From positions 92,948,860 to 93,012,859 of the forward strand of contig NC_092859.1 of NCBI RefSeq assembly GCF_032062135.1: a stretch of DNA of 64,000 bases. Reading direction: 5' to 3'. Positions 25,034 through 37,907 of the stretch are shown here, in pieces; within the stretch, counting starts at the first letter, position 1, and each line of letters opens with the position of its first letter. This DNA is from Pyxicephalus adspersus (Eukaryota > Chordata > Amphibia > Anura > Pyxicephalidae). A model generated the notes under the pieces. The model had not been told where the DNA came from. It did no database searches and saw nothing but the letters and a program-made list of their open reading frames with translations. A program made the position numbers and the translations under genes.

Positions 25034-26773
25034 AAAATTAGAGATACTGTTTTACAAGCACAGTAATTTGACTATCACTTAAGTATGTCAATTGTCTATA
25101 ATGTTGCAATTCATGCAGGGTTGTAAACTACATGACTACATTCCACTGGGTTTTGAAGCTAACTGTGACACACCATGTCTTGACAAATTATTGTGAGAAA
25201 CAATACCAAACTAATATTAACTCTCACTAAAATGCTTTCCATTATATAAGACGTGTGTAACCAAAGTGATGTTGCAGCTGTTACAATGAAAAATAAACAA
25301 AAATTTAAATAAAGGTTACATGAGAAACATTGTGCTATAGCTTTATTACAGGGCTATTTATTTTACCTATTGCTAAGGATTTACCTGAAGTATTTTTTAA
25401 GGAAGTAATAGCCTTCCTTATTAAAAAAAAAAAAAAAAAATACCTCTAACAGCATTATCAATATTTAAAAGTTACCAATGAAAAAGTTTGACATTTAGTT
25501 TCCAGATTCAACGATATAATTTACCTATTCATTCTAGATGAACAGAAAATATTCTAATGCAGTAGTCTAAACACAAGGAAAATGAGTGTAGAACAATATT
25601 TAAATTTTCACTCAAAGATTAACGGAAAAAAAAATATATATAAAGGCAGTTAAAAAAAAAACACAAGCACACACACAATTGTGTATGCAAATGAATATAG
25701 TTTTAGAATAGCACATTTTGTGAAGTAAAAAAAATCAATTGTTCTCTAAAAAACAATTTAGGTCTGGAAAAAAAATAATTATTGTCTTATTACTAACCAA
25801 TGATTTTTCACAGCTACTCACTGTACTGTTTCACATCTGTTACAGAATAAAATATCTTTTTATGTCATTTCATGTCCTCTGCATATAAATTCTTCTCCAA
25901 ATACTACTTTTAACAAGCAGATAAAACCCAAAGTTTATTAAGTAGGGGAGGAAGACGTTCCATAATACAACTAAAGTTTGCACCCAAAACCTGTGCACCC
26001 CCACCCAGGCCTGTATAGTGAATATAGTGGTAACAGGGAAGAAGAGAAGTATTTTACCAGACAGGCTGCACTTATGGGAGTAGGGGGATTAAAGTAAAGC
26101 CCAAAAACAGAATGAGACTGAACCATCTGTCCTCATGTCCAAACTGATTACAGCACATACTTTTATGTATTGTTCTAAAAAGTAATATGACACATAACAG
26201 TAACATAGGAAAAGGTTGAACCTACAAATACAGTTTCTCTCTGATCTATTTAATAGTCAAAACAAACGTTAAAATGATTATTATGCTAGAGGATCTGCAA
26301 CTAATTAATCAGGAACAAACTGCATAACAATCTTCACAGCCTATAGTAATTATACATTATACATCTAAATATTTTGCAGCAAAAAAATAAATAAACGGCT
26401 GTAAAGTGGGTTAGACAAGTTATGTAATGTAGCACGTCAAAGACAAAAATGTATCAAGTCCTTCCTGAGCTGTGTAAATTGATGCATATATACACATTAT
26501 TTTACAATGTAAGGCAAAAAATAAAGAAAATAAAAAAAACTTAAATTTAGTAAGCTTTGTCAGTAACAGAATATCTGTTGAAATCTGCCGAGTAATAAGA
26601 AAAAAAAAGAAAGAGCTAGCAAGCAAGTCATTGATTTGTGATTTATCATGAAAAGCATGTTTTTTTATTAATTCATGGTCTGTGCATTGCATTCATGCAA
26701 ACAGGACATGTGACAGTATCAAGTTTTTATTTAAACTAGAAAATCACTGTCTATTTTGTTTTGATGAAGTGGA
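25034..26773. other. Gene-free AT-rich DNA
   Basis: Poly-A runs (for example near 25425) and no recognised gene or repeat. Confidence 0.4.
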
Positions 26774-27217
26774 CTTTAAGCTACGTACACACTTCCAATT
26801 TTTATCGTTGGTAAACGAGCGACGAACGATCCTGCACGATATCTGCGAACGATCGTATGGCACCGATCCTGTACGTACAGATAACGACACGATCGTTCAA
26901 AGATATTGTACACACGATAGATGCGATCGTTTGAAGGATACAGGAAGTGACGTGCACCACAGGAAGTGAGCGAACGTTCGTTCACCGCGCATGCTCAGAC
27001 CATGGACGATCACTGAACGACCGTACACACGATAGATGGTCAACGATCATCATCCAATCCGATCCGCCGGTCCGGTCGTTCATTTCCAACGACTATCCTC
27101 GTTCATCGGCGTCGTTGGTTACTTTTTTTACGAACGATTTTTGTCCAATCGGTCGTTTGTCGTTCGTTCGTCGTTCATTTCCAACGATAACAATTGGAAG
27201 TGTGTACGCAGCTTTAG
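26774..27217. mobile_element. CpG-rich non-autonomous DNA transposon, copy A
   Basis: The ends are inverted: left AAGCTACGTACACACTTCC and right, reverse complemented, AAGCTGCGTACACACTTCC, both continuing AATTxTTATCGTTGG. The unit is 444 bp, much richer in CG than its surroundings, and full of ACGATCGT-type palindromes. Reading frames at 26682-27246 are by-products of this composition. The related copy at 45914-46342 shows the family end is CTAAAGCTGCGTACACAC. The target duplication could not be resolved; a 3-bp TTA type (Harbinger) is possible but unproven. Confidence 0.75.
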
Positions 27218-27422
27218 TCTTTAGTAATTGGACCAGCTATCCTTAACCTACAGTGAACCCTATCATGACATTTCTTTTTTTTGCTTTATATAAAAGGTTG
27301 GATAACCCTTTTTAGTACATGGAGGGAAAAAATGTGGGTTTGCTGTAGTGTGACATTTGGAATAGGAGGAAGAAGATTTCGGCACCCAGTGAAAAAATAA
27401 ACCGGGAGCAGGGAGGGACCAA

Positions 27423-28374
27423 TGTTGCACCTCAAGATTGTTTATAGATATTTGTAGATATATGTGGATAGATATAAATGTACATATAATGTATGTGTAT
27501 AGGTGCAGGAATGTTGTGTGTAAACATGAAACGTGTTTTTCTTTGCACTGGCCATCTTGATCACCTAGGGGATGTCCGTGGTTAAAAAGGAAACTCAACC
27601 AAGGAACAATAAACAAAACAGATAATAAACATGCAAGTACACAAGATCTAGTTCCGAAAACAAACTGGTTACCAGTAGGGCCTTCAAGGGTCAATTAATC
27701 CATCAAGCCTGAGTCAGCAGAAGATGGATGCATAATCAAACAGATGAGTTGAGTTGATAACCCAGCTAGACCTCTTGTTGACCCCTAAATTTAGATTCCA
27801 GCAAGAGATTCTTATATCAAATTTAGTTGGGAGGTCCATCAAATTACATTAACCAATCCCAATCTAGTGGGGTGTGTGCCAACTGATGGTCATCATACAG
27901 AACACACCCACTGACCAATCCAAGAGTCCCAATGTTACCTAATGGGACTTAACTATATAAAAGGGGAGCTGGAATAATAACAAGAAGAGGATTAGAGTTC
28001 TTAGGGAATCAGGCTCCTGGGGTACCCATCAACATCTTTACAGGTAGCTATAACACATTACTGAATTGCATTCTTATATTGTTCAGTATATGTCTATGTT
28101 ATTATTGTTATATTGTTTTGATGTATTGTGTACTAAGTAGTTACTAGAATATTATTACAGAGGTTACTACTAATAACTTTATGTCCATGTGATATATATA
28201 TCATTGACTGAAGTTCCTATTTAGATATCTGACAATATTGCTGTGTACTTTGTTTCTCCTTGTTTTCTTAAATAAACTGTTTGAGTGACTTGCTATAATT
28301 TGTGTATGAACCTTCTTTTATTGAATGTCTGTATGCATTGATAAGGGATATAATTTCCATATTTATGCAGATAA
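27423..28374 (+). mobile_element. LTR-like unit with promoter and poly(A) signal
   Basis: The unit is bounded by its match to 43735-43975: both begin TGTTGCACCTCAAGATTG and end near TTTCCATATTTATGCAGATA. It holds CCAAT motifs (27853-27920), a TATA box TATATAAAAGG at 27954-27964, and AATAAA at 28271-28276 followed by T/GT-rich sequence. This is the layout of a solo LTR of roughly 950 bp. No flanking retroviral or Gypsy coding sequence and no target duplication were seen, so it may be some other promoter-bearing repeat. Confidence 0.45.
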
Positions 28375-28760
28375 ATATTCCAAAATCAACATGGAATGGA
28401 ATCAGATTGTGGAGGGATGGGATCAAGGGTAAGGGTCAAGCGTTATTTGTTTCGGTATTTTAATAAAGGTTTCGATTTAACAGCTTTGTTTTTGTTCAAA
28501 GAAAGGTTAAAGTCTAATTCTCTTAAAATAGAACCTAAAGAAATCTTTAGGAAACTGCTGTTAATAAGCAGGATAGAAATATCTTGCACATTCCCCTTCA
28601 CAAATAAATCACATACTGGCCAAAATAGGTATCCATACATGATACATAACTGGGTAGGTGTGACAATGTTCGTGGTAGTTATGGCAACATTTAAGCTGAC
28701 CGTAGACTAATAGACTACACAATTTGATTTTACTATCTGCTTTAGGTCTGACAACTAGAT

Positions 28761-28950
28761 CAAGATCCTGCATCTTTCACCTGGCTATTTACCCAGGTGA
28801 AATTATCAAAAATAGGGGCAAAGTGGCATCTACGTCTGGTAGAGTGTGCCAGCAGCAAGATCCTGCATCTTTCACCTGGCTATTTACCCAGGTGAAATTA
28901 TCAAAAATAGGGGCAAAGTGGCATCTACGTCTGGTAGAGTGTGCCAGCAG
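28761..28950. repeat. Exact 95-bp tandem duplication
   Basis: Units 28761-28855 and 28856-28950 appear identical. Each contains an internal hairpin, TTTCACCTGG / CCAGGTGAAA with an 8-nt loop. The frame at 28724-29122 shows the duplication as a repeated peptide, but nothing suggests it is coding. Confidence 0.9.
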
Positions 28951-29391
28951 TCAGGATGGTGAATGCTCACAAGCACCTGGGGGAAAAAGGTGTACATCCC
29001 CATGCATAGGTCTACCATTTAAAGAAACACACATATGCACAGGGCCACAAACATCTGTGCGCATACTTCATGGCATGTATATTGGTGTGTGCATGCTTAT
29101 TGCTGATAAACAGGCTTTTTAAATGAAGCCTTTGCAGAACCTGTTTTGATTTGTCTTCAGGTACATCTGTAACCCTGTATCACCTTATCCCTTTCCTGTT
29201 ACACAGTCATGGAGTAATTTGGATTTCTGTTAATCTGGTCACCAGTTCTGCCACGAGTTAAGACTTTATTTTTCTGATGAACTTACTGGTCTTGTTTTTA
29301 CCAAATATGTAATGTTGTTTTGGGGAATGTATATTATATATATTATTTCAAGATGAGAGATGATATTTCAAGACACAAATACTTTGCTTGT
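28951..29391. other. Gene-free DNA
   Basis: No gene or repeat recognised. The same holds for 28375-28760. Confidence 0.4.
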
Positions 29392-29630
29392 TTAACCCCT
29401 CCTTGACGTTCTAATTCTGTCCGTATATTTATATATTTATGTCCAAAGGAGGTACATTGTTTTGTATGGAAATGTATTTTATATTGTAGGCCTATAATTC
29501 TAAGGCATAACTCACCGAAATATGTCCAATGTTTAATAAATTTAATAATAAACTTTAAAAAAAAAACACAAAAATCTGTTAAAACAAGGGTGCATAAAAA
29601 TACTGAAACCTGTAATAAAACTGTACAGTA

Positions 29631-29666
<36 letters not shown>

Positions 29667-29967
29667 TTATATTATAATGTTTACTTTGTATTAGATTTAA
29701 TACAGTTATTTTGTATTGAATCCAATACAAAATAATTTGATTTTCACGCCACGCCTCCCACATGCACGACGACGTCACCAGAAACTCTCGGGGAACATCA
29801 GTGCACACGACGGCAGAAGATCTGAAGAAGAGGACACAACCCGAGGATGGGATCTGATGAGCAGGATGTCAGAGGACGCCGATGGGACCAGGTGTTTATT
29901 TTTAATGTTTTTAGCTACCCTGAGTGTGGTACGGGGTTACACTCGGGAATACTGCTAAAGGGGTTAA
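29392..29967. mobile_element. TTAA-flanked non-autonomous element (piggyBac-like)
   Basis: The left end is TTAACCCCTCC (29392) and the right end is AAAGGGGTTAA (to 29967), so it has TTAA at both edges and inverted CCCC/GGGG-type termini, the piggyBac insertion signature. The right third is CpG-rich and contains CTACCCTGAGTGTG..CGGGGTTACACTCGGGA, which recurs in variant form at 31400-31488 and 34610-34687. A (TA)n run lies at 29632-29660. Confidence 0.6.
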
Positions 29968-30416
29968 GGAAAATGAGGATGCAGAGTTAAGAAAGGACCA
30001 AGTGACCTAAATGATTCTTACCTATAGTAGTTGCTTCTATTAACCCAAATATCAGTGGCTGGTAATTTTTATTAGAAGTAATCTCTGATACAGGAATTCC
30101 AACATACATTTGTTGGTGGAATGAATGCCTAACTCCAGGCAAAATACTAAACACACACTCAAACACAAAAGTATACATATGCTTTTAATCAAAGGATTAA
30201 CATTTCTTTTTGTCATACAGCAGTGTTAGGCTGGTAATTACAGTTTAACAAAACAGCCTGGTCATTTGCCCCCAGTGTGTGATTGGACAGTAAAGGAGCA
30301 GCAGATGCCCAAATAGCTAATCATTCTGTTCTTTTCAGAGAACACTTTGATGTTATAAACATTAAATATACAGGTATGTGTTTATTTGCCTGAAGCTCAA
30401 CCTTAATGGTAATGAC

Positions 30417-30493
30417 TAGTGTTGATGTTCGAATTCGGGTTGTCCCTATATTCGACCCGAATATGGCTGTTCGAATTCGGGTAGACCCGAACC
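30417..30493. mobile_element. End fragment of the hAT-type element seen at 45616-46863
   Basis: It begins TAGTGTTGATGTTCGAATTC and continues GGGTTGTCCCTA, ATTCGACCCGAATA and GGGTAGACCCGA. This is the reverse complement of the right end of the 45616-46863 element with a small internal deletion. It stops at a run of A (30494-30516). Confidence 0.7.
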
Positions 30494-31199
30494 AAAAAAA
30501 AAAAAAAAAAAAAAAATCACACTTGCAACATACCACTACAAAATATACTACTACTGCTACTGTTGTAACCGTTTTAGAACTTATCGCATCTTAAAAGCAT
30601 ACCTATTACATAAAGAATAAACATACAATACAATACAGAACATAATGTATTATAAATGCTAAATAATAACGGAACAAACAGAAACAGGCCTTTAAATGTC
30701 CAGAGATCAACATACATATATGCCACAAACTGTGCATATACCCAATGTTCAGCAGGGATAGTTAGTAAATCAGGATTGGTGGATTGGTATGCTACACAGT
30801 ATTTTAGATGGGGTTATGAAAATGGTGGTCAGAGGGAGTGATGTGTTTCACATTAGGATGCCAATTTCTCAGACTTTACAGGTAAAGTAAGGTAAATCTT
30901 AAATATAAATATATATTTATATATATATATAAAACATATCATTTTGGTATGTGGGTCATACTGTACGCCACCAACCATGACAGCCTTTTTGATATTAGAC
31001 TTGGGTTCTGTCAACCTTCCTGGTCAGTTTTTTGTAAACTAAATGGTATATTTATTATCCAGAGCATGTGCCTTAAAAGTCCCAATTAATCTTGTTGCTT
31101 TCTTGAATATTTGTATTAGGGAACAACATTTTTTAAAAATAAATATTATACTCATACTATTATATTATACAGTAAAAAAAAATATTTATGAAAGACAAC

Positions 31200-31488
31200 G
31201 TACTGCTTTTACACATATAAGTACATTGTATTGCATTCAATACAGTTTCTTTGTATTGAATGCAATAACAAACTTGGAACTCCCCAGTGACTCATCAGAT
31301 GCTGAGGACACTGGCCGGAGGAAACAAGAAGATGAGGGATCACAAAGGAGGGCGCTGGCAGATTAGGTAAGGTTTTATTTACTAATGTTTTACATTGGTT
31401 TAGCTACCCCAAGTGTGACTCAGGGTTACCGCTCTTAGCATTTTTTTTTACCCCGGGTCACTCACGGGGTTACCACTCGGCAGGTTAA
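31200..31488. mobile_element. TTAA-ended short element, right part
   Basis: It ends CGGCAGGTTAA at 31488 and shares with 29392-29967 the order TTGTATTGAAT, CpG-rich middle, TTTAGCTACCCxxAGTGTG, GGGTTACCxCTC. The left end was not found, so the copy is probably truncated. Confidence 0.5.
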
Positions 31489-31489
31489 A

Positions 31490-31970
31490 CAATGTTGAAG
31501 TGTGATGTAAAAATCAATTCTTTTCTTTTTATTAGACTTTTTAAACAGTATTATAGTAATGAAATATAACAAATATTTTGCTTGCAAGGATTTTAGCTTT
31601 TTTTGAACATGGGTGTAGTTTTCACAAACCTAATGTATACAGTAGTATAACAGCAACAAGCCTATTTTTATTTTGGCTTCATGTTACGTCATTTAGGCTG
31701 CTCAATGGAATCAATAATGTAAATCATGAATCAAAATGATGGCACTTAAGTTTAAATCTACAGCTTTCCTACAAAAATCAGGCAAATTCAAAATTAGGCA
31801 TGCAAACCTTTCTATACTTTTGTTTTACCATACATTTCGTTTCTTACATATATATTACAATATTGTTAAATAAAAAACAATACATTTAATGGGTACAAAT
31901 AAATTATGCTCAAGTCTAAATTCAATTTTACTTTATGAGGTGAATCATGTATATACAGTAGCAGTTATTT
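31490..31970. other. Gene-free AT-rich DNA
   Basis: Nothing recognised. The same applies to 30595-31199, which carries only short (TA)-rich tracts near 30905-30930. Confidence 0.4.
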
Positions 31971-32289
31971 AGGGGTTCATAGATCACGGTCCCGGTATAT
32001 TGTGGATTCCACAAACCTGTGGTGGTGTTTTGGAAAGCACCTGTGTGGGGATGCTGAGAGTCAAAGGAGGAACAAGGCTGGCCAATCAGAATGCCTCATT
32101 CATTTGGATTCAATGAGTGGGGGATTCTGATTAACTGCATGAGTGGCCATCAGCCAATCACACGCAGTTGGAGAAAGGGAAGCAGAATCCTCCAGCACCC
32201 CAGTTCATTGCGTATCACTGTAGTTTACCGAGTAGTTTTTGTTTTGTGCCCTAATATATCGCCCAAACCTCTGCACCTTTCCAGGCTTC

Positions 32290-32945
32290 TGGCAAAGAAC
32301 CTAAGTGCCAGAGGAAGTATCTGACGATCCATCAGAAGGGTGCTGGACATGCTTCGTGAAGGAAAAAATTATGCTGCCTTTGACCAGCTTTTTGACCACC
32401 ATACATTATGAAGGATCAGTAAGGAAGCCAACATCAAGAGCACCGTAGCAGTCAGTTACATTCAAATTGCAAAGAAAACGGTGAATGCACTTAAGTATAT
32501 TGTGAAGTTGGAATCTACACTGGCTGGCTCTTTGGATTACTGATTGCAGGAATAAGAACATTCCATATGACACCAACATCAGGAGGAAAACCAGGCAACT
32601 TTATGAACAATTTGCCAGAGAAGCATGTGCCTAAATGGACAACGAGGACGACACCCAACCAGGATCATCAACAGCACCAGAAGAGCCCATTGCATTTAAA
32701 GCCAGCAAGGGCTGGTTTGATAGATTTCAAAAGAGATTCCAAGCTCAAAAGTGTAACGCTGCATGGGGAAGCAGCACCAGCAGCCAAGTGGTACATTCAA
32801 GGCCATCATACAGGCGAAAGGGTATCAGCCAGAACACGTCTTCAACATGGATGAGACTGGATTGTTCTGGAAGAAGATGCCATCCAGGACTTTTATAATG
32901 AAGGAGGAAGCCCGAGCCCCCGGATTCAAAGCTTAGAAGGATCAT
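32290..32945 (+). pseudogene. Tigger/pogo-type transposase pseudogene
   Basis: Plus-strand frames give pieces of a CENP-B/Tigger-like transposase. F-K-A-S-K-G-W-F-D-R-F-Q-K-R at 32695-32736 is the second helix-turn-helix of the CENP-B-type DNA-binding region. V-F-N-M-D-E-T-G-L-F-W-K-K-M-P-S-R at 32838-32888, one frame away, is the start of the DDE domain with its first catalytic Asp (D of M-D-E-T). Upstream, 32290-32560 holds degraded N-terminal sequence. Frameshifts and stops interrupt it, and the rest of the DDE domain is absent. Tigger elements belong to the Tc1/mariner superfamily; no terminal repeats were identified. Confidence 0.8.
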
Positions 32946-34195
32946 ATGCATTAGATATGTAGACAAATGATAAAGCTTCCTCCTGATAGATCAATACCTG
33001 ATTAGAGAACTTATAGCATAACAATCAATATGATATACTGCCTGGGTACTAAAATTAATAGAAAAATACAGAATTGTCACCAAGGCTTGCGTTTCAACTT
33101 AGAGCAATATTTAATGTAATTTCCAAATTACCCTATACAAATAAATAGTTATCAAGCATAAATTGATAACCTGTGGCCTACCTTACAAAAAAAAGTATTG
33201 CTCATACCTTCCTAAAGTGAATACAAAGGTCCGTATATCTACATACCTCAACAATGACAGTTGGAACCTTTACAAAACTGCATACAATTACGGAGAATGT
33301 CAATTAACAGAAGCCCAGGACAAGTAGTATTTTAATTTTCTTCCATTTTCTTTTTTTTTTGCTAGTTTTGGCAAATTTCAATTATTTATTAGCAATTCGA
33401 TTTACTAAAATAGCCAGAGTTATTGTTTAAGATACTGCAAACCTATTGCTGGCATTAATTCATACTTGCAATGTAAACAAATGATTCACTACCTACATTA
33501 TATTTATGTATGTAAACTGCACATCCTTTAAGAAAATTAGCATGCAGTAAATCAACTGGGAGATAAAATAACTCCTGTCTTAGTGAGTGATCTTATCCCA
33601 CTGTATATTACAGACCAACTTCAAAATTAATCTGTTATTAAAAATCTAAACATTTCTTTACCATAAGAAAAATAATGTTCGTAAATTTAGCATAGATATA
33701 ACACAGTTATACAGTTACAGTAAAATACAGTAAAACACACATATTGCGCTCCTTCGAAATTATTGAAAGTTAAGAAGAATTCACAATATACTGCTTGTGT
33801 TTTAACACAGGTTGACACATGAAAACATATGACCTAGTAGACATTAAAATGCATTACAACCCAATGAGATATACACAGGTAGGATCCCAGTCCAATGGTT
33901 TTTAATAAATATTTAGCTTGTAGGCTTTTTAGATGTCTTTTATTCCTAATTTATCTGTACAATAGTTATTTTCTATTTATTTTCTAACTTTTTTTTTCTA
34001 TTTACTTTCTAACATTTAGTATATGATAATGTGTTAGCCGAGAAATATTAGTCAATGAAATTCAATAAGGCTGCATGCGCAAGGAGATTGACACTTTAGC
34101 AGCCTGCAGCCTCTTGAGATACATGACGTTTGTATCCGCATCTGTATTTACCGCGGCGGTGTATACATTTCAAATGAAAAAAGTTTTCAAAAAAA
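32946..34195. other. Gene-free AT-rich DNA
   Basis: No gene or repeat recognised. Confidence 0.4.
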
Positions 34196-34199
34196 TAAA

Positions 34200-34687
34200 T
34201 CCAGTAAATAACCTTTTTATGTAATGTAAAAAATCTGATGATGGGTCCACTTAAAAGTTTAAAAATGGGTCCACAGTAAAAGTGTAAAAATTTAAAAAGA
34301 TTTAAAAAGTTAATTACATACTGGACTGTAATCATACATTATAAATAATTATAAAAAAATAATAAATTTAATAATTTTATAAAAAAAAATTAAAATGTGT
34401 CCAAACAAGGGTACAATAATAGAATAAACTTTTAGATTGATTTTTTATAACTTTTTTTTACTGTGATCAATGTTTTAATTTCCCGCCAAGCCACACCACC
34501 CCAGTGTACCAACGCTTCACATTGATCGTGTCGAGAATGTGATGCAGAAGCTGGCCGGGGTTCGTTAGAGGATGCCGCTGGATCGAGGGGAGCAGGTAGG
34601 ATTTTTTTTTTTTTTGCTACCAGGGTTACCGCTTTTAGTACATAAAATTCATCCCGAGCCACACTCGGGATCACCATCGGGAGTTAA
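34200..34687. mobile_element. TTAA-ended short element, third relative
   Basis: It ends CGGGAGTTAA at 34687, after ACCAGGGTTACCGCTTTTAG and a CGAGCCACACTCGGGAT hairpin, the same module order as the elements ending at 29967 and 31488. The CpG-rich middle (34475-34600) is flanked by a long A/T-rich half. The left end is approximate. Confidence 0.5.
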
Positions 34688-34689
34688 AA

Positions 34690-36957
34690 ACACTTACATT
34701 AATTACCAGAAATGGGATTTAGGCACCAGTCCAATTTCAACCTCTTATTTAAGCATAAAGACAGACATGCAAACATACAGGATCCTCCCACATTTTCCAT
34801 AGTGCCATGCACAAGGTTTAAATGGATGTTTGATTTTTGAGTGATTTACATTTGCGTTGCTAACCACTAAAATTACATTTGCAACAGACAAATTCAGAAG
34901 ATACCAATGAACCTATGGGCTTAGGCATCAATATTCATAGTTTACTTACAGCATTCTAAGGAGATCCAAAAAAAATGTTCTTCAGCATTTGAAAGTAACA
35001 ATGCAAAAGGCTACAGCTAAATAATATTACTGTCATTCCTAATTATACAATACAGCCAAAGATGTTTGGTTGTATTTAATAATCAAACAGTAACAATTTT
35101 CTTGAGAAGAAGCAGAGGAAAATGTCTGTTTATTTGCATCAGCATTATTGATTGCTTCATAAAGCAAGGCCCATATCTTGAGAGTTTCCAGATGGCTTAT
35201 CTGTCATTTCAGATCCAAACTTTATATAAGAAAATAACCAACTGACAAACCCTTCTAATAATGTCTAAACATGTAACTGAATCAACAGTCTGCCATTTAA
35301 TTGCGTTGTTTTTTTTGCTGTCAAAATAAGATTTGTATATTTACAACACAGTTAACAATGAAATATTTTTTTCTATAGATTGTAATGAAGGAACAGATTT
35401 TTCTTAGCAGACCTTGTCTATTCAAATCTAGGGAACAGTGAGGTTTTTGTTTATTTTATTTTTTTGCTCAAAGAAACTGGAATCTTCCATTTTATAATAA
35501 GTAGCAAGAAAATACCATTCAGATATTGTCTTAAAAATCAGCTCACCTAAAAACAATATTTCAGTATTGTTAAACATTAGTGTACTGACTGCACTGTTAT
35601 CTTTTTCCAGAAAATTGTGGCTTTGGGAATTCTCTTTAAGTTATAGGATCTCATACAATTTGGGCCTTGCTATCCTGGTCAGACTTTTTATTTAAAGGAC
35701 ATTACTCATACCTCATTATTCAGCAGGAAAAATAAAGGTTTATTAAAGCACAGAGGAGTTGAAAATAAAGTCAATAAAATCAAGATCACCTTGCAAGAAC
35801 TCCCAACAGAAAGAATGATGATTACTTTTTAATAAGGATGTGTGCTGACATCATGTCTAATTATGAACACAGGAGGTAATCCAGTGTACTAAGGATAAGA
35901 GGACTATAGTGTTTAAGCAGATCCCCTCTGTGCACAGTACACATACACCTAGTTTCCTTTGCATATAGCTTTTTGACTCAAGTTCTCAGAAAAAAAAAAA
36001 AAACATAGGACACAGAAAAAAACAAGTATGGAATAAAAGTGGTAAAAAAAGGAGGTAATGTTAAATATCCCTTGGATAACTAATTAGCTCACATAAAGGA
36101 TTTAGGTATCACTTCATAAAAAAAGGGCATTGAATTTGCAAAAAGCTTATCTATTAGTAGCTTTAATGATCACATTTCTTCAAAAACATTTAAATATATA
36201 AAATGCATAGAGAGCCCCATGGATCAAGCGAAATAGCCAGACCATATCCATCAGAAAATATTTGGTTCACCTCATCCTCAGGCCAGTAATAAATAAGTAG
36301 CCATGATTTATGTTGTATATCCACGAGGACAATGTATTCATACAGTCCTCACACTACTCTAAATATCTGGTATGGGCAGCCTCTAGGTATTACAATATTC
36401 AATGCTGTAAATGTTCCAAGATGAAGGACACAAACTACAGTTAGGGACCACACTTTATCTGAAATTTCTGTATTACCATTGCAGAAAATTTCTTGTCGTG
36501 TTTCAAAAGGGGGGAGAGGTTGCTGAGGAAATAAGGGGGCAAAGTTTTATAGCATTTACCAGATCTGTTAAAGATGAATTCCAAGAAGCTTTAAAAGATT
36601 AATTTTGGATGTCCCCTCACATACATTTAGGGTATATTACCGGTCTGGTCTAGGGTTGATAGAAAGAAGAATGTTACTTATCTTACAACTTGGTACCAAG
36701 CAGCAATCCAGTCTTCAGCACTTAGAATGTATGTACTTAACATGAAATATATATCGGATGCCAAGAGATGTACCTTTCGCAATGTTATAGCCTCACTTAC
36801 ACACTTACACCAGTCGTGGAATCCCAAAACTTCTGTTGCTCTCAGTTTTGGCCCAATCCTGAGCAACTTAAAATGATCATATAGTTAAAACATTTTTTTT
36901 TTTTAGCTGTAGATAAAAAAAAAATATTAGTATTGAAACTAATGTGGTTGTTTTCTT

Positions 36958-36993
<36 letters not shown>

Positions 36994-37905
36994 GTATTTG
37001 CTTGATGTAGCATTGAAAACATTTTATTGCATGTAGCATTTCAGATTCTATGTGCAACACTCAAAAGCAGTTAGCTGTTTGTATGGCTTACAAAGTTACA
37101 AAGTTTGATGTACATGTAAAAAAAAAAAAAAAAAAAACACTAGTTTGCAGTCTGGTTTGCAAAACACCAAACAATTACTACTTCCAAGAACCAAAGAGGT
37201 TGTCTGTCTGTGGGTGCTTGGGAGCAGAATATGCTGAAGTCTTTAACTGCTAGCCTGAAGTAAGCATGTTTCAAGAACTAGCTCCCAGATAATGTGTACC
37301 TGACCCCTAAAAGAATATTCCTCTAATTTGTTGATAAGCCTTATGGGGGGGATTATTTAGATTATAAGACCTAGAACAATGAGAATCAGCACATTTGTGG
37401 GCTTTCATTTTGTCTTTTTTGTATAATTGTAGTCTCCCCTGAATTTAATGGAAGGGGACATATGGCTTGCATACTGACAGAGGTACATTGCTTTGTGACA
37501 AAATCCCTTTAAACAAGTGTCTCCATTTATAAATGATAAATATGTTAGCTGGAACTGTTTACCTCCTAATTAATCTAGTTATCTGGTGATCATGCTGATT
37601 TAACACATTTAATGCTTTTTGAGTCACTGAACCAGATCTGGAGCATAGCATGCAGAGCTGTGCATTCATTTGTTCCATACTTGTTCTACATCAGCAACCT
37701 AAAAGTACTCAAACCAAACACAACAGTTCAACTATTCTTCCAAAGTCAGAAAATCCAGTGGACATTTATAGGTTTCCTTTAACAACCTATATAAACAGAC
37801 TTCTTCAACTCTCCTCTTTGCCTTATACGTGCAAGTGACAAGAAGAATTCAAATGTAAAAGCACTATGAAGCATAATCATTGAAATCACAACATATTCCA
37901 AAGTA
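34690..37905. other. Gene-free DNA, possible conserved block at 35100-35260
   Basis: No exon found. The stretch 35100-35260 is non-repetitive and carries a forkhead-like TGTTTATT directly followed by an octamer ATTTGCAT, which could mark a regulatory element; this is speculation without alignment. Long T- and A-runs lie at 36959-36991 and 37120-37137. Confidence 0.3.
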
Positions 37906-37907
37906 TT

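Noticed and set aside
26682..27246. Overlapping frames of 60-100 codons in several phases
   Set aside because: They lie in the CpG-rich element 26774-27217, whose CGAT repeats avoid stop codons by composition; no domain is visible.
27263..27694. 143-codon minus-strand frame
   Set aside because: It crosses the start of the LTR-like unit, shows low-complexity Y/I-rich sequence and no known domain.
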